From UBA1361 sp041656375 (GTDB taxonomy: Bacteria > Bacillota_I > Bacilli_A > RFN20 > CAG-826), in assembly GCA_964410505.1 (NCBI GenBank), contig CAYPGR010000005.1:16924-80923 (forward strand): a DNA stretch of 64,000 bases, read 5' to 3'. The notes under the pieces are model-generated. The model saw only the letters and a program-made list of their open reading frames with translations, was not told where the DNA came from and did no database searches. Below, in pieces: positions 44,946-54,007 of the stretch (position 1 is its first letter; each line of letters opens with the position of its first letter). The position numbers were made by a program, and so were the translations under genes.

Positions 44946-46661
44946 ATGAAAATCAATATATTGCTAAATGCTGTTGACATCATATTCATTGTTGCGAGTG
45001 CGCTCTTGGCGGTTGCAGCCTTAATTTTTGTATTATCAAAATTTGCCTTCCGGGGCACGAAAAATAAAAAAACTTTAAAGTCATTATCCATTAAATATTC
45101 TTATGTACGAAGTTTACTTCTTGGTGAAAACATTCAATATATCAAAAGAATTGAAGCAATTAGTGATATTAATCTTCTCATGCGTCCGGCTTATGAAGAA
45201 TTTTTTGCCCGCTTTGAACAACTCCGCTCAGTCGATGATCGGAAGGCATCCCGCGCCATTCAAATTTTAAATGAGGCGCTTGCTGCAGGTCATAAAGAAT
45301 TTCGTAAAAGCCTCGCTGAACATCGTCCGATTATCTTAGACTATGAAAGAAAGGTTACGACCCTTAGTAAAGATTTAACAAACATGATTAAACCTGAATC
45401 AGAAATTCGCGAAGAAAGTGTTTATGATAAAGAAAAATTGCGTCTTATTAAGAATATGTACCGCGACAACAAGGATGATTTAGAAATTGTCGTTCCCAGT
45501 TTTGAAAAAATATTCTCGCAAATTGAATTACTCTTTAAAGAATATGATACCGCACTCAATGGTGCTTATTATGATGAAGCTCGGACCTACTTAGAGAAGA
45601 TTCGGCAGTTTAACGATCAACTGGAAAAAGTACTCCATGTTTTACCACTCTTAGTTGTTAAAGCGACTGCGCTCATCCCGGAAAAGATTAACTTACTTAA
45701 AAAACGATACGAAGAAGCGTCTGAATTTAATGTCCCATTGCATCACCTCCGAGTGAATCAAGAAATCGAAAACTTCAATCTTCAACTTGATCAAATTAAG
45801 ACAAAACTTGTCCGGTTCGATACCCGAAACGTCGAAACTACGCTTAATCGCATTGCCGATACGATTGATGAACTGGTGAATAGTTTTAATGTCGAAATTG
45901 AAAAACAACGCGAGTTTGCCTCGCATTACGATAAAACCTATCTTCATGTCAATGAGCTTGAACAGCGCTATATTCGGCTTGTCAACCGGATGCCGCAAGT
46001 AAAAGAGTATTATCAAATTAATCCGGTCTATGAAAAGAAACTTGAAGAAGCAAATACGAATGTGAATGTGATGATGAACGTTAAACGTAGTCTTGATGCT
46101 TTTCTTCATAGTGCAACGAAACAACCCTATAGCGTGCTCGTTGGTAAAGTCAATCAATTACAAGCTGAGAGTGCCAAAGTTGAAATATTAGTTCAAGAAT
46201 TTCAAAACTATATTGAATCTTTACGCGTGATTGTTGAAGATGGTTACGCCATCTGCGGTGTTTTATACATTCGCTTTAAAGAATTAGAAGTGTTATTACG
46301 TCGGTTAAATGTCCCGGCTTATAGCCAAAACTTTGAACATGATTTTACGAGTGGTTATGAAATGATTGCCGATATTAGCCTCGTCATTCGCCAACGGCCA
46401 ATTGATGTTAGCCAGGTTGAAGTATTGACGAATGAATTAAGAAAACTAGCGACCCGCCTTGAAGATACTATTACAAAAGACGTTAAATATGCTGAATCTG
46501 CTGAAGAAGTGATGGTAAGCCTTAATGGCTTTCGTCAACAATTTAGCGACCTGCATGCGAAAATTCGGGACGAAGAACAGCGGTTCTTTAATGGTTTATT
46601 CCAAAATACGTATGAAAATTCGATTGAACAATTAAAGAAATACCAAACCCGCAAACAATGA
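44946..46661 (+). CDS. ezrA: Septation ring regulator EzrA
   Basis: A 571-residue protein with one N-terminal transmembrane helix (about residues 7-31) followed by an almost entirely coiled-coil/spectrin-like cytoplasmic region, the EzrA architecture (Bacillus EzrA is about 562). EzrA restrains and organises FtsZ rings in Bacilli. Start chosen at ATG 44946, with GAGG 8-10 bases upstream; an upstream in-frame ATG at 44916 overlaps the promoter. The downstream cysteine desulfurase and thiI reproduce the Bacillus gene order, which supports the call since coiled coils alone are not specific. It overlaps the next gene by 4 bp. Confidence 0.85.
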   Translation: MKINILLNAVDIIFIVASALLAVAALIFVLSKFAFRGTKNKKTLKSLSIKYSYVRSLLLGENIQYIKRIEAISDINLLMRPAYEEFFARFEQLRSVDDRKASRAIQILNEALAAGHKEFRKSLAEHRPIILDYERKVTTLSKDLTNMIKPESEIREESVYDKEKLRLIKNMYRDNKDDLEIVVPSFEKIFSQIELLFKEYDTALNGAYYDEARTYLEKIRQFNDQLEKVLHVLPLLVVKATALIPEKINLLKKRYEEASEFNVPLHHLRVNQEIENFNLQLDQIKTKLVRFDTRNVETTLNRIADTIDELVNSFNVEIEKQREFASHYDKTYLHVNELEQRYIRLVNRMPQVKEYYQINPVYEKKLEEANTNVNVMMNVKRSLDAFLHSATKQPYSVLVGKVNQLQAESAKVEILVQEFQNYIESLRVIVEDGYAICGVLYIRFKELEVLLRRLNVPAYSQNFEHDFTSGYEMIADISLVIRQRPIDVSQVEVLTNELRKLATRLEDTITKDVKYAESAEEVMVSLNGFRQQFSDLHAKIRDEEQRFFNGLFQNTYENSIEQLKKYQTRKQ

Positions 46662-47788
46662 TATATTTTGATAATGCTAGTACAACTAAGATCGATGATC
46701 GACTTTTAAAAACGTATGAAAGTCTTCTTTCACGTTACTTTGCTAATCCTAGTGCCCTTCACCGGCTTGGACGCGAAGTGAATCGTTTACAAGATAAGAG
46801 TCGCGATCAAATCTTAAAAACACTTCACTATCCCGAGGGAAAAGTCATTTTTACAAGTAGTGCAACCGAGGCAAATAACTTAGCGCTCATTGGGCTCTTT
46901 TTAAACTATCGCAGCCGAGGTCAAGAAATTATTCTTAGTCCATATGAACATCCAAGTGTTTACCGTGTTGCAGCTTATTTAAAAGATTCTTATGGGGCGG
47001 TGCTTAAATTTTGTCATCTTACACCAACCGGTGCGATTGATTTAACCCATTTAAAGAGCTTACTGACGAGCGAAACCCTGCTTGTCTCCATCATGGCTGT
47101 TAACAATGAAATCGGGGCTTTAAATGACCTTAAAGCGATTAAAGAAGTATTGGTTTCCTTTCCTAAAGTAATTTTTCATAGCGATATTACGCAAGCCATT
47201 GGTAAGGTCGAGATACCGTTACAAGCAGTTGATGCGTTTTCTTTCTCAGCCCATAAGATTTATGGTCTTAAAGGAAGCGGCGCCCTTGTGATTCATCAAA
47301 GATTAACCCTCGCACCACTTATCTACGGTGGTGAACAAGAAGACGGCTTGAGAGCCGGGACAAGTAATGCGCCAGCGAATATTCTCCTTGCTCAAACTGT
47401 CCGTTTGGCATGTGAAGCCGTTGATGAACATTACGTAGTAGTTCATGAACTCTACCAACATTTAGAAATGTTATTACTGAAACATCCCACCCTCTTTCAT
47501 ATTAATTCTAATGGTTTATTCCCATACATTCTTAATTTTTCATCACTTAAGGTGAAGGCGTCAGTCGTGTTAAATGCCCTCGAGAATGAAGATATCTTTA
47601 TTGGCACGACGAGTTCTTGTAGTGCAAAACTTCATGAACCAAGTCGCGCAATCATGGCGCTTACTGGGAATATTAATGATGCCAATCAGGCGCTTAGAGT
47701 CAGTTTTTCTCCCCTGAATACAATCGCAGAAGTTGATGTATTTTATGAAAGACTGTTGACGATCATTGAAGGAGCAAAACATGAGTAA
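46658..47788 (+). CDS. Cysteine desulfurase (NifS-like, partner of ThiI)
   Basis: A 376-residue PLP enzyme that takes sulfur from cysteine for transfer to ThiI and tRNA 4-thiouridine. It opens with YFDNASTTKID, binds PLP by the lysine in SAHKIYGLKG, and has the catalytic cysteine in the loop SSCSAKLHEPSRA (about 321-333). In Bacillus the equivalent NifZ/YtbJ lies between ezrA and thiI and supports s4U. It overlaps both neighbours (ATGA with ezrA; 8 bp with thiI). The subfamily is inferred from position. Confidence 0.92.
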   Translation: MIYFDNASTTKIDDRLLKTYESLLSRYFANPSALHRLGREVNRLQDKSRDQILKTLHYPEGKVIFTSSATEANNLALIGLFLNYRSRGQEIILSPYEHPSVYRVAAYLKDSYGAVLKFCHLTPTGAIDLTHLKSLLTSETLLVSIMAVNNEIGALNDLKAIKEVLVSFPKVIFHSDITQAIGKVEIPLQAVDAFSFSAHKIYGLKGSGALVIHQRLTLAPLIYGGEQEDGLRAGTSNAPANILLAQTVRLACEAVDEHYVVVHELYQHLEMLLLKHPTLFHINSNGLFPYILNFSSLKVKASVVLNALENEDIFIGTTSSCSAKLHEPSRAIMALTGNINDANQALRVSFSPLNTIAEVDVFYERLLTIIEGAKHE

Positions 47789-48962
47789 TAAATTAATGAT
47801 TCACTTTGGTGAACTCTACTTAAAAAAGAATAATCGAAAGGATTTTATATCCCGCCTTCGCAAAAACATCAGTCATGCATTAGCGACATATAAAGTTCAA
47901 ATTGAAACAAAACACGATCATCTTTATATCAGTCAATTTGATGCGTCCCATTTACCCGCCATTATTGAACGGTTACAAAATATTAGTGGCATTCATGCGA
48001 TTAGTGAAATTGTGACCTTACCGCGCGACCTTGAGGCCGTCAAAGCCCTTGCCCTCACGCTTCTGAAGAATACAAACTATCAAACATTTAAAGTTGTCAC
48101 TAAGCGAAAAGATAAGATGTTTCCGCTTTTAAGTGACGCCGTTAATCGGGAATTAGCCGGCCACATCCTTGATCACACTACCTTAAAAGTCGATATTCAT
48201 CATCCGGAATTCGTTCTCCGAATTGAAATTGACTTTAAAGAGATTCTCGTACTAACGAAACGTTACGAGGGTCTTGGAGGCTATCCACTTGGAGCCTCAG
48301 GTAAAGGTCTTATCTTACTGAGTGGCGGGATTGATTCGCCGGTTGCCGCTTATTTGACTTTAAGAAGGGGAATTAAGCTCTCAGCGATTCACTTTGCCGC
48401 TCCACCTTATACGTCAGAAGAAGTCATTCGTAAATTGGAAGATCTCTTACGCCAACTCACCCCCTATCAACCAAGTATTAGGCTTTATATCGTTCCTTTC
48501 ACGGACCTTCAACTAGCCATCTATGAACATGTTCCCCATTCCTATGCCATTACCGTCATGCGTCGCATGATGATGCGGATTTCTGAAGTTGTGGCCAAAC
48601 GTCACGGTTTAAAAATCTTGGTGACCGGTGAGTCCCTCGGTCAAGTCGCGAGCCAAACCTTAGAATCACTCGTGGTCATTAATGAAGTAACGAATTACCC
48701 CGTGATTCGTCCGTTAGCGACAACTGACAAAAATGAAATCATCCGGATTGCAAAACGAATTGGCACTTATCCAATTTCAATCTTGCCGTATGAAGATTGC
48801 TGTACTATCTTCCATACGCCAAACCCTGTCACTAGCCCGCTCCTTTCTGAAGTTAAGGCATTTGAAGAACGTTTCGACTATGGCAGTTTTATTAGTAAAG
48901 CGATTGGTCAAATCAAAAAAATAGACATTACCGCTTTCGAAGATGATGAAGATTTGTTTTAA
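47781..48962 (+). CDS. thiI: tRNA 4-thiouridine synthase ThiI
   Basis: Uses ATP and sulfur from the upstream desulfurase to thiolate U8 of tRNA. The 393-residue protein starts at ATG 47781 (AAGGAG upstream). It has the N-terminal ferredoxin-like/THUMP region (about 1-165) and the PP-loop ATPase signature LLSGGIDSPVAAYL (about 178-191), and ends with a catalytic-type cysteine pair in YEDCCTIF. The rhodanese domain of the enterobacterial version is absent, as in other Bacilli. A terminator follows. Confidence 0.94.
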   Translation: MSNKLMIHFGELYLKKNNRKDFISRLRKNISHALATYKVQIETKHDHLYISQFDASHLPAIIERLQNISGIHAISEIVTLPRDLEAVKALALTLLKNTNYQTFKVVTKRKDKMFPLLSDAVNRELAGHILDHTTLKVDIHHPEFVLRIEIDFKEILVLTKRYEGLGGYPLGASGKGLILLSGGIDSPVAAYLTLRRGIKLSAIHFAAPPYTSEEVIRKLEDLLRQLTPYQPSIRLYIVPFTDLQLAIYEHVPHSYAITVMRRMMMRISEVVAKRHGLKILVTGESLGQVASQTLESLVVINEVTNYPVIRPLATTDKNEIIRIAKRIGTYPISILPYEDCCTIFHTPNPVTSPLLSEVKAFEERFDYGSFISKAIGQIKKIDITAFEDDEDLF

Positions 48963-48982
48963 AAAATATAGTTCATAAATCA

Positions 48983-49009
48983 AAAAAGCTCCTATGTAAG
49001 GAGCTTTTT
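48983..49009. terminator. Bidirectional terminator between thiI and rplT
   Basis: An 11-bp perfect stem AAAAAGCTCCT/AGGAGCTTTTT (48983-48993 with 48999-49009) around a 5-base loop, with A- and T-runs forming its outer part, serves both converging operons. Confidence 0.9.
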
Positions 49010-49027
49010 AATAAAGTGAGAAGAGGT

Positions 49028-49387
49028 TTACTTTGCTAAAGCTTTTTTAGCAGTATCGGTTAAACCCTTAAAGGTTTCGAAATCATGAATGGCGAGTTCG
49101 CTTAACATTTTACGGTTAACATTGATGTTTGCAAGTTTTAAACCATGCATAAATTGGCTATAGCTAATTTCGCACATTCTGCAACCGGCATTAATCCGTT
49201 TGATCCATAATTTACGGTAGTCACTCTTGATTTTACGACGATCATTATAGGCGTATTGTAAGGAGTGCATCACTTGTTCTTTAGCAGTTTTAAAGAGTAA
49301 ATGTTTTGATCCAAAATAACCTTTGGCTTGTTTTAATACTTTTTTGCGCCGGGCTCTAGTCACCGGTGAATTTTTTACACGTGGCAT
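49028..49387 (-). CDS. rplT: 50S ribosomal protein L20 (bL20)
   Basis: A 119-residue basic ribosomal protein with ARRKKVLKQAKGYFGSK, the RDRR-like YNDRRKIKSDYRKLWI, and NRKMLSELA. L20 also represses its own operon by binding the infC leader. Third gene of infC-rpmI-rplT, 12 bp after rpmI, with AGGAGG upstream. Confidence 0.97.
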   Translation of the reverse strand: MPRVKNSPVTRARRKKVLKQAKGYFGSKHLLFKTAKEQVMHSLQYAYNDRRKIKSDYRKLWIKRINAGCRMCEISYSQFMHGLKLANINVNRKMLSELAIHDFETFKGLTDTAKKALAK

Positions 49388-49399
49388 TGTCTATTCCTC

Positions 49400-49594
49400 C
49401 TAGTTTTGGATCAAATACTTAATCCGTTTGTAATCGCTCTTGTGGATTAATTGGGATTTACGTAAATGACGTTTTTGTTTGGTCGTCTTGCGGGGGGCTA
49501 AGTGTGAAGTATATGCAGAACTACGCACTAATTTACCTGATTTTGTGACTTTAACACGTTTGGTTAAGGCACTTTTACTTTTCATTTTTGGCAT
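49400..49594 (-). CDS. rpmI: 50S ribosomal protein L35 (bL35)
   Basis: A 64-residue protein with the standard MPKMKSKSALTKRVKVTKSGK start and the HLAPRKTTKQKRHLRKS region, typical length. Second in the infC operon, with AGGAGGAA before the ATG. The plus-strand overlapping frame is not used. Confidence 0.97.
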   Translation of the reverse strand: MPKMKSKSALTKRVKVTKSGKLVRSSAYTSHLAPRKTTKQKRHLRKSQLIHKSDYKRIKYLIQN

Positions 49595-49605
49595 GAAACT
49601 TCCTC

Positions 49606-50157
49606 CTATTTTTTGGTTTTGCTCGCCAAGATTAAGCTTAAGTTACGTCCTTCGAGAGCGGCTTTCTTTTCGATCACTGCGTATTCATCAACGAGGGCGA
49701 CGAAACTTTCAAGAATTTTTTCACCAACTTCAATGTGTTGCATTTGGCGACCACGGAAGCGAATGGTGACTTTGACTTTATCACCATCGATTAAGAATTC
49801 CTTGGCTTTTTTTGCTTTGGTTACTTGATCATGAATGTCAATGACAGGTGACATCCGAATTTCTTTAAGTTCTACAACTTTTTGTTTGCGTTTTTGTTCT
49901 TTCGCACGTTTTTGTTGTTCGAAGCGATGTTTCGAATAATTAATCATTTTGCAAACGGGTGGTTTGCCACCAGGGTTGACACAAAATAAATCGAGTTCAT
50001 ATTGGTTGCTTGCAAGTTCAATCGCAGCCCGGGTTTTCATGACCCCGAGTTGTTCGCCGTTCGGACCGATAACGAGTACTTCGGGAAAGCGAATGTTTTC
50101 ATTCACTAATTCGACGTTACGTTCCGGTTTTTCTCTGTTTTGGTTATAAATAAGCAT
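49606..50157 (-). CDS. infC: Translation initiation factor IF-3
   Basis: Prevents premature 70S assembly and checks the start codon. The 183-residue protein has the N-domain RFPEVLVIGPNGEQLGV and YELDLFCVNPGGKPPVCKMINY, linker, and C-domain KVTIRFRGRQMQHIEVGEKIL. Here it uses an ATG (50157) with AGGAGGAA upstream rather than the AUU start known in enterobacteria. First gene after the L20 leader. Confidence 0.97.
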   Translation of the reverse strand: MLIYNQNREKPERNVELVNENIRFPEVLVIGPNGEQLGVMKTRAAIELASNQYELDLFCVNPGGKPPVCKMINYSKHRFEQQKRAKEQKRKQKVVELKEIRMSPVIDIHDQVTKAKKAKEFLIDGDKVKVTIRFRGRQMQHIEVGEKILESFVALVDEYAVIEKKAALEGRNLSLILASKTKK

Positions 50158-50331
50158 TTCCTCCTAAATTTTTATTTAAAAAGCGGGTACCGTAGAGATA
50201 CCCGCATACATAAACAATTTTGTTTATTGTGACATCAACCAATTTACGAGGTAAATCTGGTGAGAAGCGGGCGCTTCTACTTTCCACTTTCTAGACTTTA
50301 ATAAAATAACACTTTTTAATTTAATTGTCAA
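50158..50331 (-). promoter_or_regulatory. L20 leader and promoter of infC-rpmI-rplT
   Basis: On the minus strand TTGACA (50326-50331), 17 bp, TATTTT (50303-50308) form a promoter. The leader contains the L20-leader element with AGAAGCGCCCGCTTCTCACC, and a terminator-like stem GCGGGTA/TACCCGC (50183-50189 with 50199-50205) with a U-run. In Bacilli L20 binding favours the terminator, which gives feedback control of the operon. Identification rests on sequence, fold and context. Confidence 0.85.
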
Positions 50332-50340
50332 ACTTAAACA

Positions 50341-50952
50341 CTATTTAATCGCTAATTCGTATAAACGGGCGACTTCAGTCCAGTTGACGACATGGAAGAA
50401 GGCACTGACGTAATCAGGACGGCGATTTTGATAGTGGAGATAATAAGCGTGTTCCCAGACGTCAAGGGCAAGAATTGGTTGGCCTTCGAGGAGTGGGGTA
50501 TCTTGGTTGGCAGTGCTTAAGACTTTTAATTCGCCAGCTGGCGTTACAATGAGCCATGCCCAGCCCGAACCAAATCGGGTTTTAGCAGCGTTACCAAAGG
50601 CTTCTTTAAAAGCATCGAGTGAGCCAAATGTTTTGTTGATTGCAACTTCAAGTTTGCCTTTTGGGCCTTCTCCTTGGTTCACTTTTAAGAGGGACCAGAA
50701 GAGTTCATGGTTATAATGACCGCCGCCATTATTTTGGACTGCGGTTTTAATTGACGCAGGCAATTTATCTAAGTTCGTTAATAACTTTTCAAGTGACCAT
50801 GACGCATAAGCGGTTTCTTTACTTAACGCGGCATTCAAATTTGTCACATAAGCTTGGTGATGCTTGCTGTGATGAATTTCCATCGTGCGGGCGTCAATGT
50901 ATGGTTCGAGAGCGCTATAAGCGTAGGGTAGTGGTTTTAATTCAAATGACAT
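50341..50952 (-). CDS. sodA: Superoxide dismutase, Mn/Fe type
   Basis: Removes superoxide in the cytoplasm. The 203-residue enzyme begins at ATG 50952 (AAAGGAGG upstream). Metal ligands are the histidines in MEIHHSKHHQAYV and YNHELFW and the Asp/His in LDVWEHAYYLHYQNRRPDY. The Gly before YNHE (GGGHYNHE) and Gln in ANQDTP favour a manganese type. It has a TATAAT box upstream on the minus strand (near 50980). It indicates at least some oxygen exposure despite the ferrous-iron uptake genes. Confidence 0.95.
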   Translation of the reverse strand: MSFELKPLPYAYSALEPYIDARTMEIHHSKHHQAYVTNLNAALSKETAYASWSLEKLLTNLDKLPASIKTAVQNNGGGHYNHELFWSLLKVNQGEGPKGKLEVAINKTFGSLDAFKEAFGNAAKTRFGSGWAWLIVTPAGELKVLSTANQDTPLLEGQPILALDVWEHAYYLHYQNRRPDYVSAFFHVVNWTEVARLYELAIK

Positions 50953-51009
50953 ATGATGTCCTCCTTTTAACACTCTTATTATAAAACGATAAACGTTAAA
51001 GAAGCGGCA

Positions 51010-52905
51010 TTATGCTTTATTTTTAATCTCGCGCCGAATCATCGCGATAAAATCTTTATAAGGAACCGTAATTTGATCTTCTTTTCCGAATTTTCGATAG
51101 GTAACCAAGTTTTCATTCATTTCGCGATCACCAATGACAATCGTATAGGGAATTTTGGCGATTTGACTTTGACGAAGGCGATAACCTAATTTCTCATTGG
51201 CGCCATTTAAGGATGAGCGAAGACCAAGGTTAATGAGTTTCTTATTAAGTTTAGCGGCGTATTTTAAGTGTGCCTCATTGTTGACGGGGAGGACACTAAT
51301 TTGTTCAGGGGCAAACCAAAGCGGGAACGCACCTGCATAGTGCTCAATCAAGATACCAATAAAGCGTTCAATCGAGCCAAAGACTGCACGATGGAGCATA
51401 ATTGGACGTACTTTTTTGTTGTTGCGATCAATATAGGAGATATCAAACCGTTCGGGTAAATTCATATCTAGTTGAATGGTGCCGCATTGCCAAATACGAC
51501 CGATGGAGTCTCTTAATTTAAAGTCAAGTTTAGGGCCATAAAAAGCGCCGTCCCCTTCATTTACCTTAAAAGGAATACCAAAGGCAACACATGCTTTCGC
51601 TAATGCTTTTTCGCTTTCATTCCAAGTTTTGAGATCACCAATATATTTATTTTCTGGACGAGTTGAGAGTTCGATATGGTAAGAGAGGTTAAAGGTTTTA
51701 TAGACTTCATCATAGAGTTTGAGTAAGCGTTTAATTTCACTTTGGAGTTGATCACGGCGGCAGAAGATGTGAGCGTCATCTTGGGTGAAGTTCCGTACCC
51801 GGAAAAGACCATTTAAAGCCCCACTTGCCTCGTGACGGTGAACGTTACCATGTTCGGCGAGGCGAATCGGTAAATCTTTATAAGAGTGAAGACTATTATT
51901 ATAAATAAGGATCGATCCTGGACAGTTCATCGGTTTGACGGCATAATCTTTTTCATCGATTTTGGTCGTGTACATATTGTCGCGGTAATTCGCCCAGTGG
52001 CCACTGATTTCCCAGAGGTCACGGCTTAATAGCGTTGGGGTCTTAATAAATTCATAACCATCACGCCGTTGTTTACTAATCCACCAATGTTCCAGTTCAT
52101 GATAGAGGCTCATGCCTTTTTCAAGCCAGAAGGGAAAACCAGGACCATATTCACTTAACATAAAGAGGCCAAGTTCTTTACCAAGTTTACGGTGGTCACG
52201 TTTTTTTGCTTCTTCAAGGTTATGAAGATGAGCGTCGAGTTCCTCTTTTGAAAAGAAGCTAATCCCATAAATTCTTGTTAATTGTTTGCGTTTAGCGTCA
52301 CCACGCCAATAGGCGCCGGCTAAACTTAGAAGTTTAAAGAATTTAACGTACCGGGTGCTTGGCATATGTGGACCATAGCATAAATCGGTGAAGTTACCTT
52401 GCGTATAAACCGTGATGCGATCGGTAATTTCATTAATTAATTCCACTTTATATTCGTTGTTTTTGAAGATTTCTAGCGCTTCTTGTTGGGAAACAAGTTT
52501 CATACTAATGCGATGATCTTCTTTTGATAGTTCACTCATTTTCCTTTCGATCTTGACGAGATCATCATCGTTGATGACAACACTACCAAAGTCGATGTCG
52601 TAGTAGAAGCCTTCTTTGATGGCGGGTCCGATGCCAAACTTTGCGTCAGGATATAAAGAGAGGACCGCTTGGGCTAAGAGGTGGGCCGAATCATGATTTA
52701 GGATTGTGAATGCTTCGGGATCAGTTTTGGTAACGAATGAAAATTCGCCCTCGCTTTTAATCGGGGTTGCAAGATCATAAAGTTCGCCGTTTAGTTTATA
52801 AACTAAAATATCGAGTTTGTTTTTTAGATCAAGGCGTTTGATCAGACTAAATCCCGTCTCACCTTCATTTAAGATTAATTTGTCGTTGTTGTAAATAATT
52901 TCCAT
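51010..52905 (-). CDS. thrS: Threonyl-tRNA synthetase
   Basis: Charges tRNA-Thr. The 631-residue class II enzyme has an N-terminal TGS domain, the editing domain with HDSAHLLAQAV and DLCYGPHMPST (zinc-like His and Cys kept), the catalytic core with motif 2 RVRNFTQDDAHIF and the zinc-binding C/H residues (MNCPGS, HRAVFGSIERF), and the C-terminal anticodon domain. Its T-box leader senses uncharged tRNA-Thr. Start at ATG 52905, with AAAAGGAGC upstream. Confidence 0.97.
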   Translation of the reverse strand: MEIIYNNDKLILNEGETGFSLIKRLDLKNKLDILVYKLNGELYDLATPIKSEGEFSFVTKTDPEAFTILNHDSAHLLAQAVLSLYPDAKFGIGPAIKEGFYYDIDFGSVVINDDDLVKIERKMSELSKEDHRISMKLVSQQEALEIFKNNEYKVELINEITDRITVYTQGNFTDLCYGPHMPSTRYVKFFKLLSLAGAYWRGDAKRKQLTRIYGISFFSKEELDAHLHNLEEAKKRDHRKLGKELGLFMLSEYGPGFPFWLEKGMSLYHELEHWWISKQRRDGYEFIKTPTLLSRDLWEISGHWANYRDNMYTTKIDEKDYAVKPMNCPGSILIYNNSLHSYKDLPIRLAEHGNVHRHEASGALNGLFRVRNFTQDDAHIFCRRDQLQSEIKRLLKLYDEVYKTFNLSYHIELSTRPENKYIGDLKTWNESEKALAKACVAFGIPFKVNEGDGAFYGPKLDFKLRDSIGRIWQCGTIQLDMNLPERFDISYIDRNNKKVRPIMLHRAVFGSIERFIGILIEHYAGAFPLWFAPEQISVLPVNNEAHLKYAAKLNKKLINLGLRSSLNGANEKLGYRLRQSQIAKIPYTIVIGDREMNENLVTYRKFGKEDQITVPYKDFIAMIRREIKNKA

Positions 52906-52920
52906 TTTTTGCTCCTTTTA

Positions 52921-53121
52921 AATAAAAAAACGCCCCTCTAAGGACGCTCGTTGCGCGGTACCACCTTAATTCATGTTGCCATGCTCTTGACGGTCTTAAC
53001 GGGACTAACGTGAAGCTTATCGCTTCAATGCTCGAAAGTGGTAAGTCAGATTCATTGTTCCTAATTTTCACCAACCATTAGGTCTCTGCAAACTAAAACC
53101 AGACTCGTATCTTTGTCGTCG
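52921..53121 (-). promoter_or_regulatory. T-box riboswitch before thrS (full-length Stem I)
   Basis: Reading the minus strand from about 53121: a full Stem I with AG-bulge-like CAGAGACC, distal loop GGTTGGTGAAA, and threonine codons ACC/ACT as specifier in the proximal loop; then the T-box AAGGTGGTACCGCGC (plus-strand complement at 52953-52967) and a terminator formed by CGTCCT/GGGGCG followed by TTTTTTT (52923-52946). Unlike the leuS leader, this one has the canonical length. Confidence 0.92.
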
Positions 53122-53128
53122 CATAATT

Positions 53129-53157
53129 AGAATACACTTAAAAAGTGTAATGTGCAA
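53129..53157 (-). promoter_or_regulatory. thrS promoter with inverted repeat in spacer (also possible ROK terminator)
   Basis: On the minus strand TTGCAC (53152-53157), 17 bp and TATTCT (53129-53134). The spacer holds an inverted repeat TACACTT-AAA-AAGTGTA (53133-53149). It can act as a hairpin terminator for the upstream pfkA-pyk-ROK operon and/or as an operator. Confidence 0.55.
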
Positions 53158-53164
53158 TTATTTT

Positions 53165-54007
53165 TTATTGCTTCTTGAATTTTACAAAACCATAGGCCGC
53201 GGCTCCGATGAGTCCGGCATCTTCGCTAAACTCAGCCACGACGATATTGGCGTTTTTGACGCGTTTTTTTAATTCATCCCAAAATAGATGTTTTGACTTG
53301 AGAACCCCACCTGTCACCGCAATCACGTCAGGCGTAAACGCTTCATTAATATAGTGGAAGAAGTCGGTGATAAGATCTAACCAATCACTAAAAATTTTAA
53401 GGGCATACGGGGTTTTCTTTTCAACGTCACTAAAGAATGCTTTTCCATTGGCGTAATAAATGTCGTTAAGTGAAGCAAGGGTAATGACCCCGTCACCCGA
53501 GGCGATTTTTTCAATCTCGTAAAATTGACCACGATAGGGCACTAACGTATGGCCGATTTCGCCACTTGGATTCTTGATTTGGTGGTCTGCGACCAGACAG
53601 CCGCCGATTCCGGTGCTAATTGTGACAAAGTAAGTGCTTTTTACTGCTTTTCCGGCACCAGCGGCCGCTTCCGCAAAAGCTGCCATTTCGGCGTCGTTTC
53701 GAATGGAAACGGGTAATCCAAAGGTTTTCTCTAACGTGGAAACGAGATCAATATCTTTAATCCCAATATTGGGAAGTTCATCAATATAACCGTTACTACG
53801 AACCCGACCAGGGACCCCGATTGAAATCGCAATGGGATCATATTTATTGAGATTCAGGGCAGTAATCATCCCTTTTACTTGGGTGATGAAAACGCCTTTA
53901 TCATGACGGAGGGTTGCGTCTTTTTTTACTTCAACGATTGTCCCTTCATCACTAATGATGGCGGCCCGAATATTGGTGCCCCCGATATCTAAAGAAATGA
54001 TATACAT
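53165..54007 (-). CDS. ROK-family sugar kinase (probable glucokinase)
   Basis: A 280-residue ATP-dependent kinase with the ROK phosphate motif DIGGTNIRAAI (residues 6-16), GVPGRV, the catalytic Asp in IRNDAEMAAF, and ISTGIGG. The zinc-binding CxCGxxGCxE of most ROK proteins is absent: the region reads GHTLVPYRGQFYEIEKIASG, with the histidine of GH kept but cysteines gone. It starts overlapping the pyk stop by one base (TAATG), placing it with pfkA and pyk. It most likely phosphorylates glucose (or a similar sugar) at the head of glycolysis. Confidence 0.82.
   Translation of the reverse strand: MYIISLDIGGTNIRAAIISDEGTIVEVKKDATLRHDKGVFITQVKGMITALNLNKYDPIAISIGVPGRVRSNGYIDELPNIGIKDIDLVSTLEKTFGLPVSIRNDAEMAAFAEAAAGAGKAVKSTYFVTISTGIGGCLVADHQIKNPSGEIGHTLVPYRGQFYEIEKIASGDGVITLASLNDIYYANGKAFFSDVEKKTPYALKIFSDWLDLITDFFHYINEAFTPDVIAVTGGVLKSKHLFWDELKKRVKNANIVVAEFSEDAGLIGAAAYGFVKFKKQ

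Noticed and set aside
45693..46157. 154-codon minus-strand open frame inside ezrA
   Set aside because: Antisense shadow of a coiled-coil gene; no ribosome binding site and no recognisable domain.
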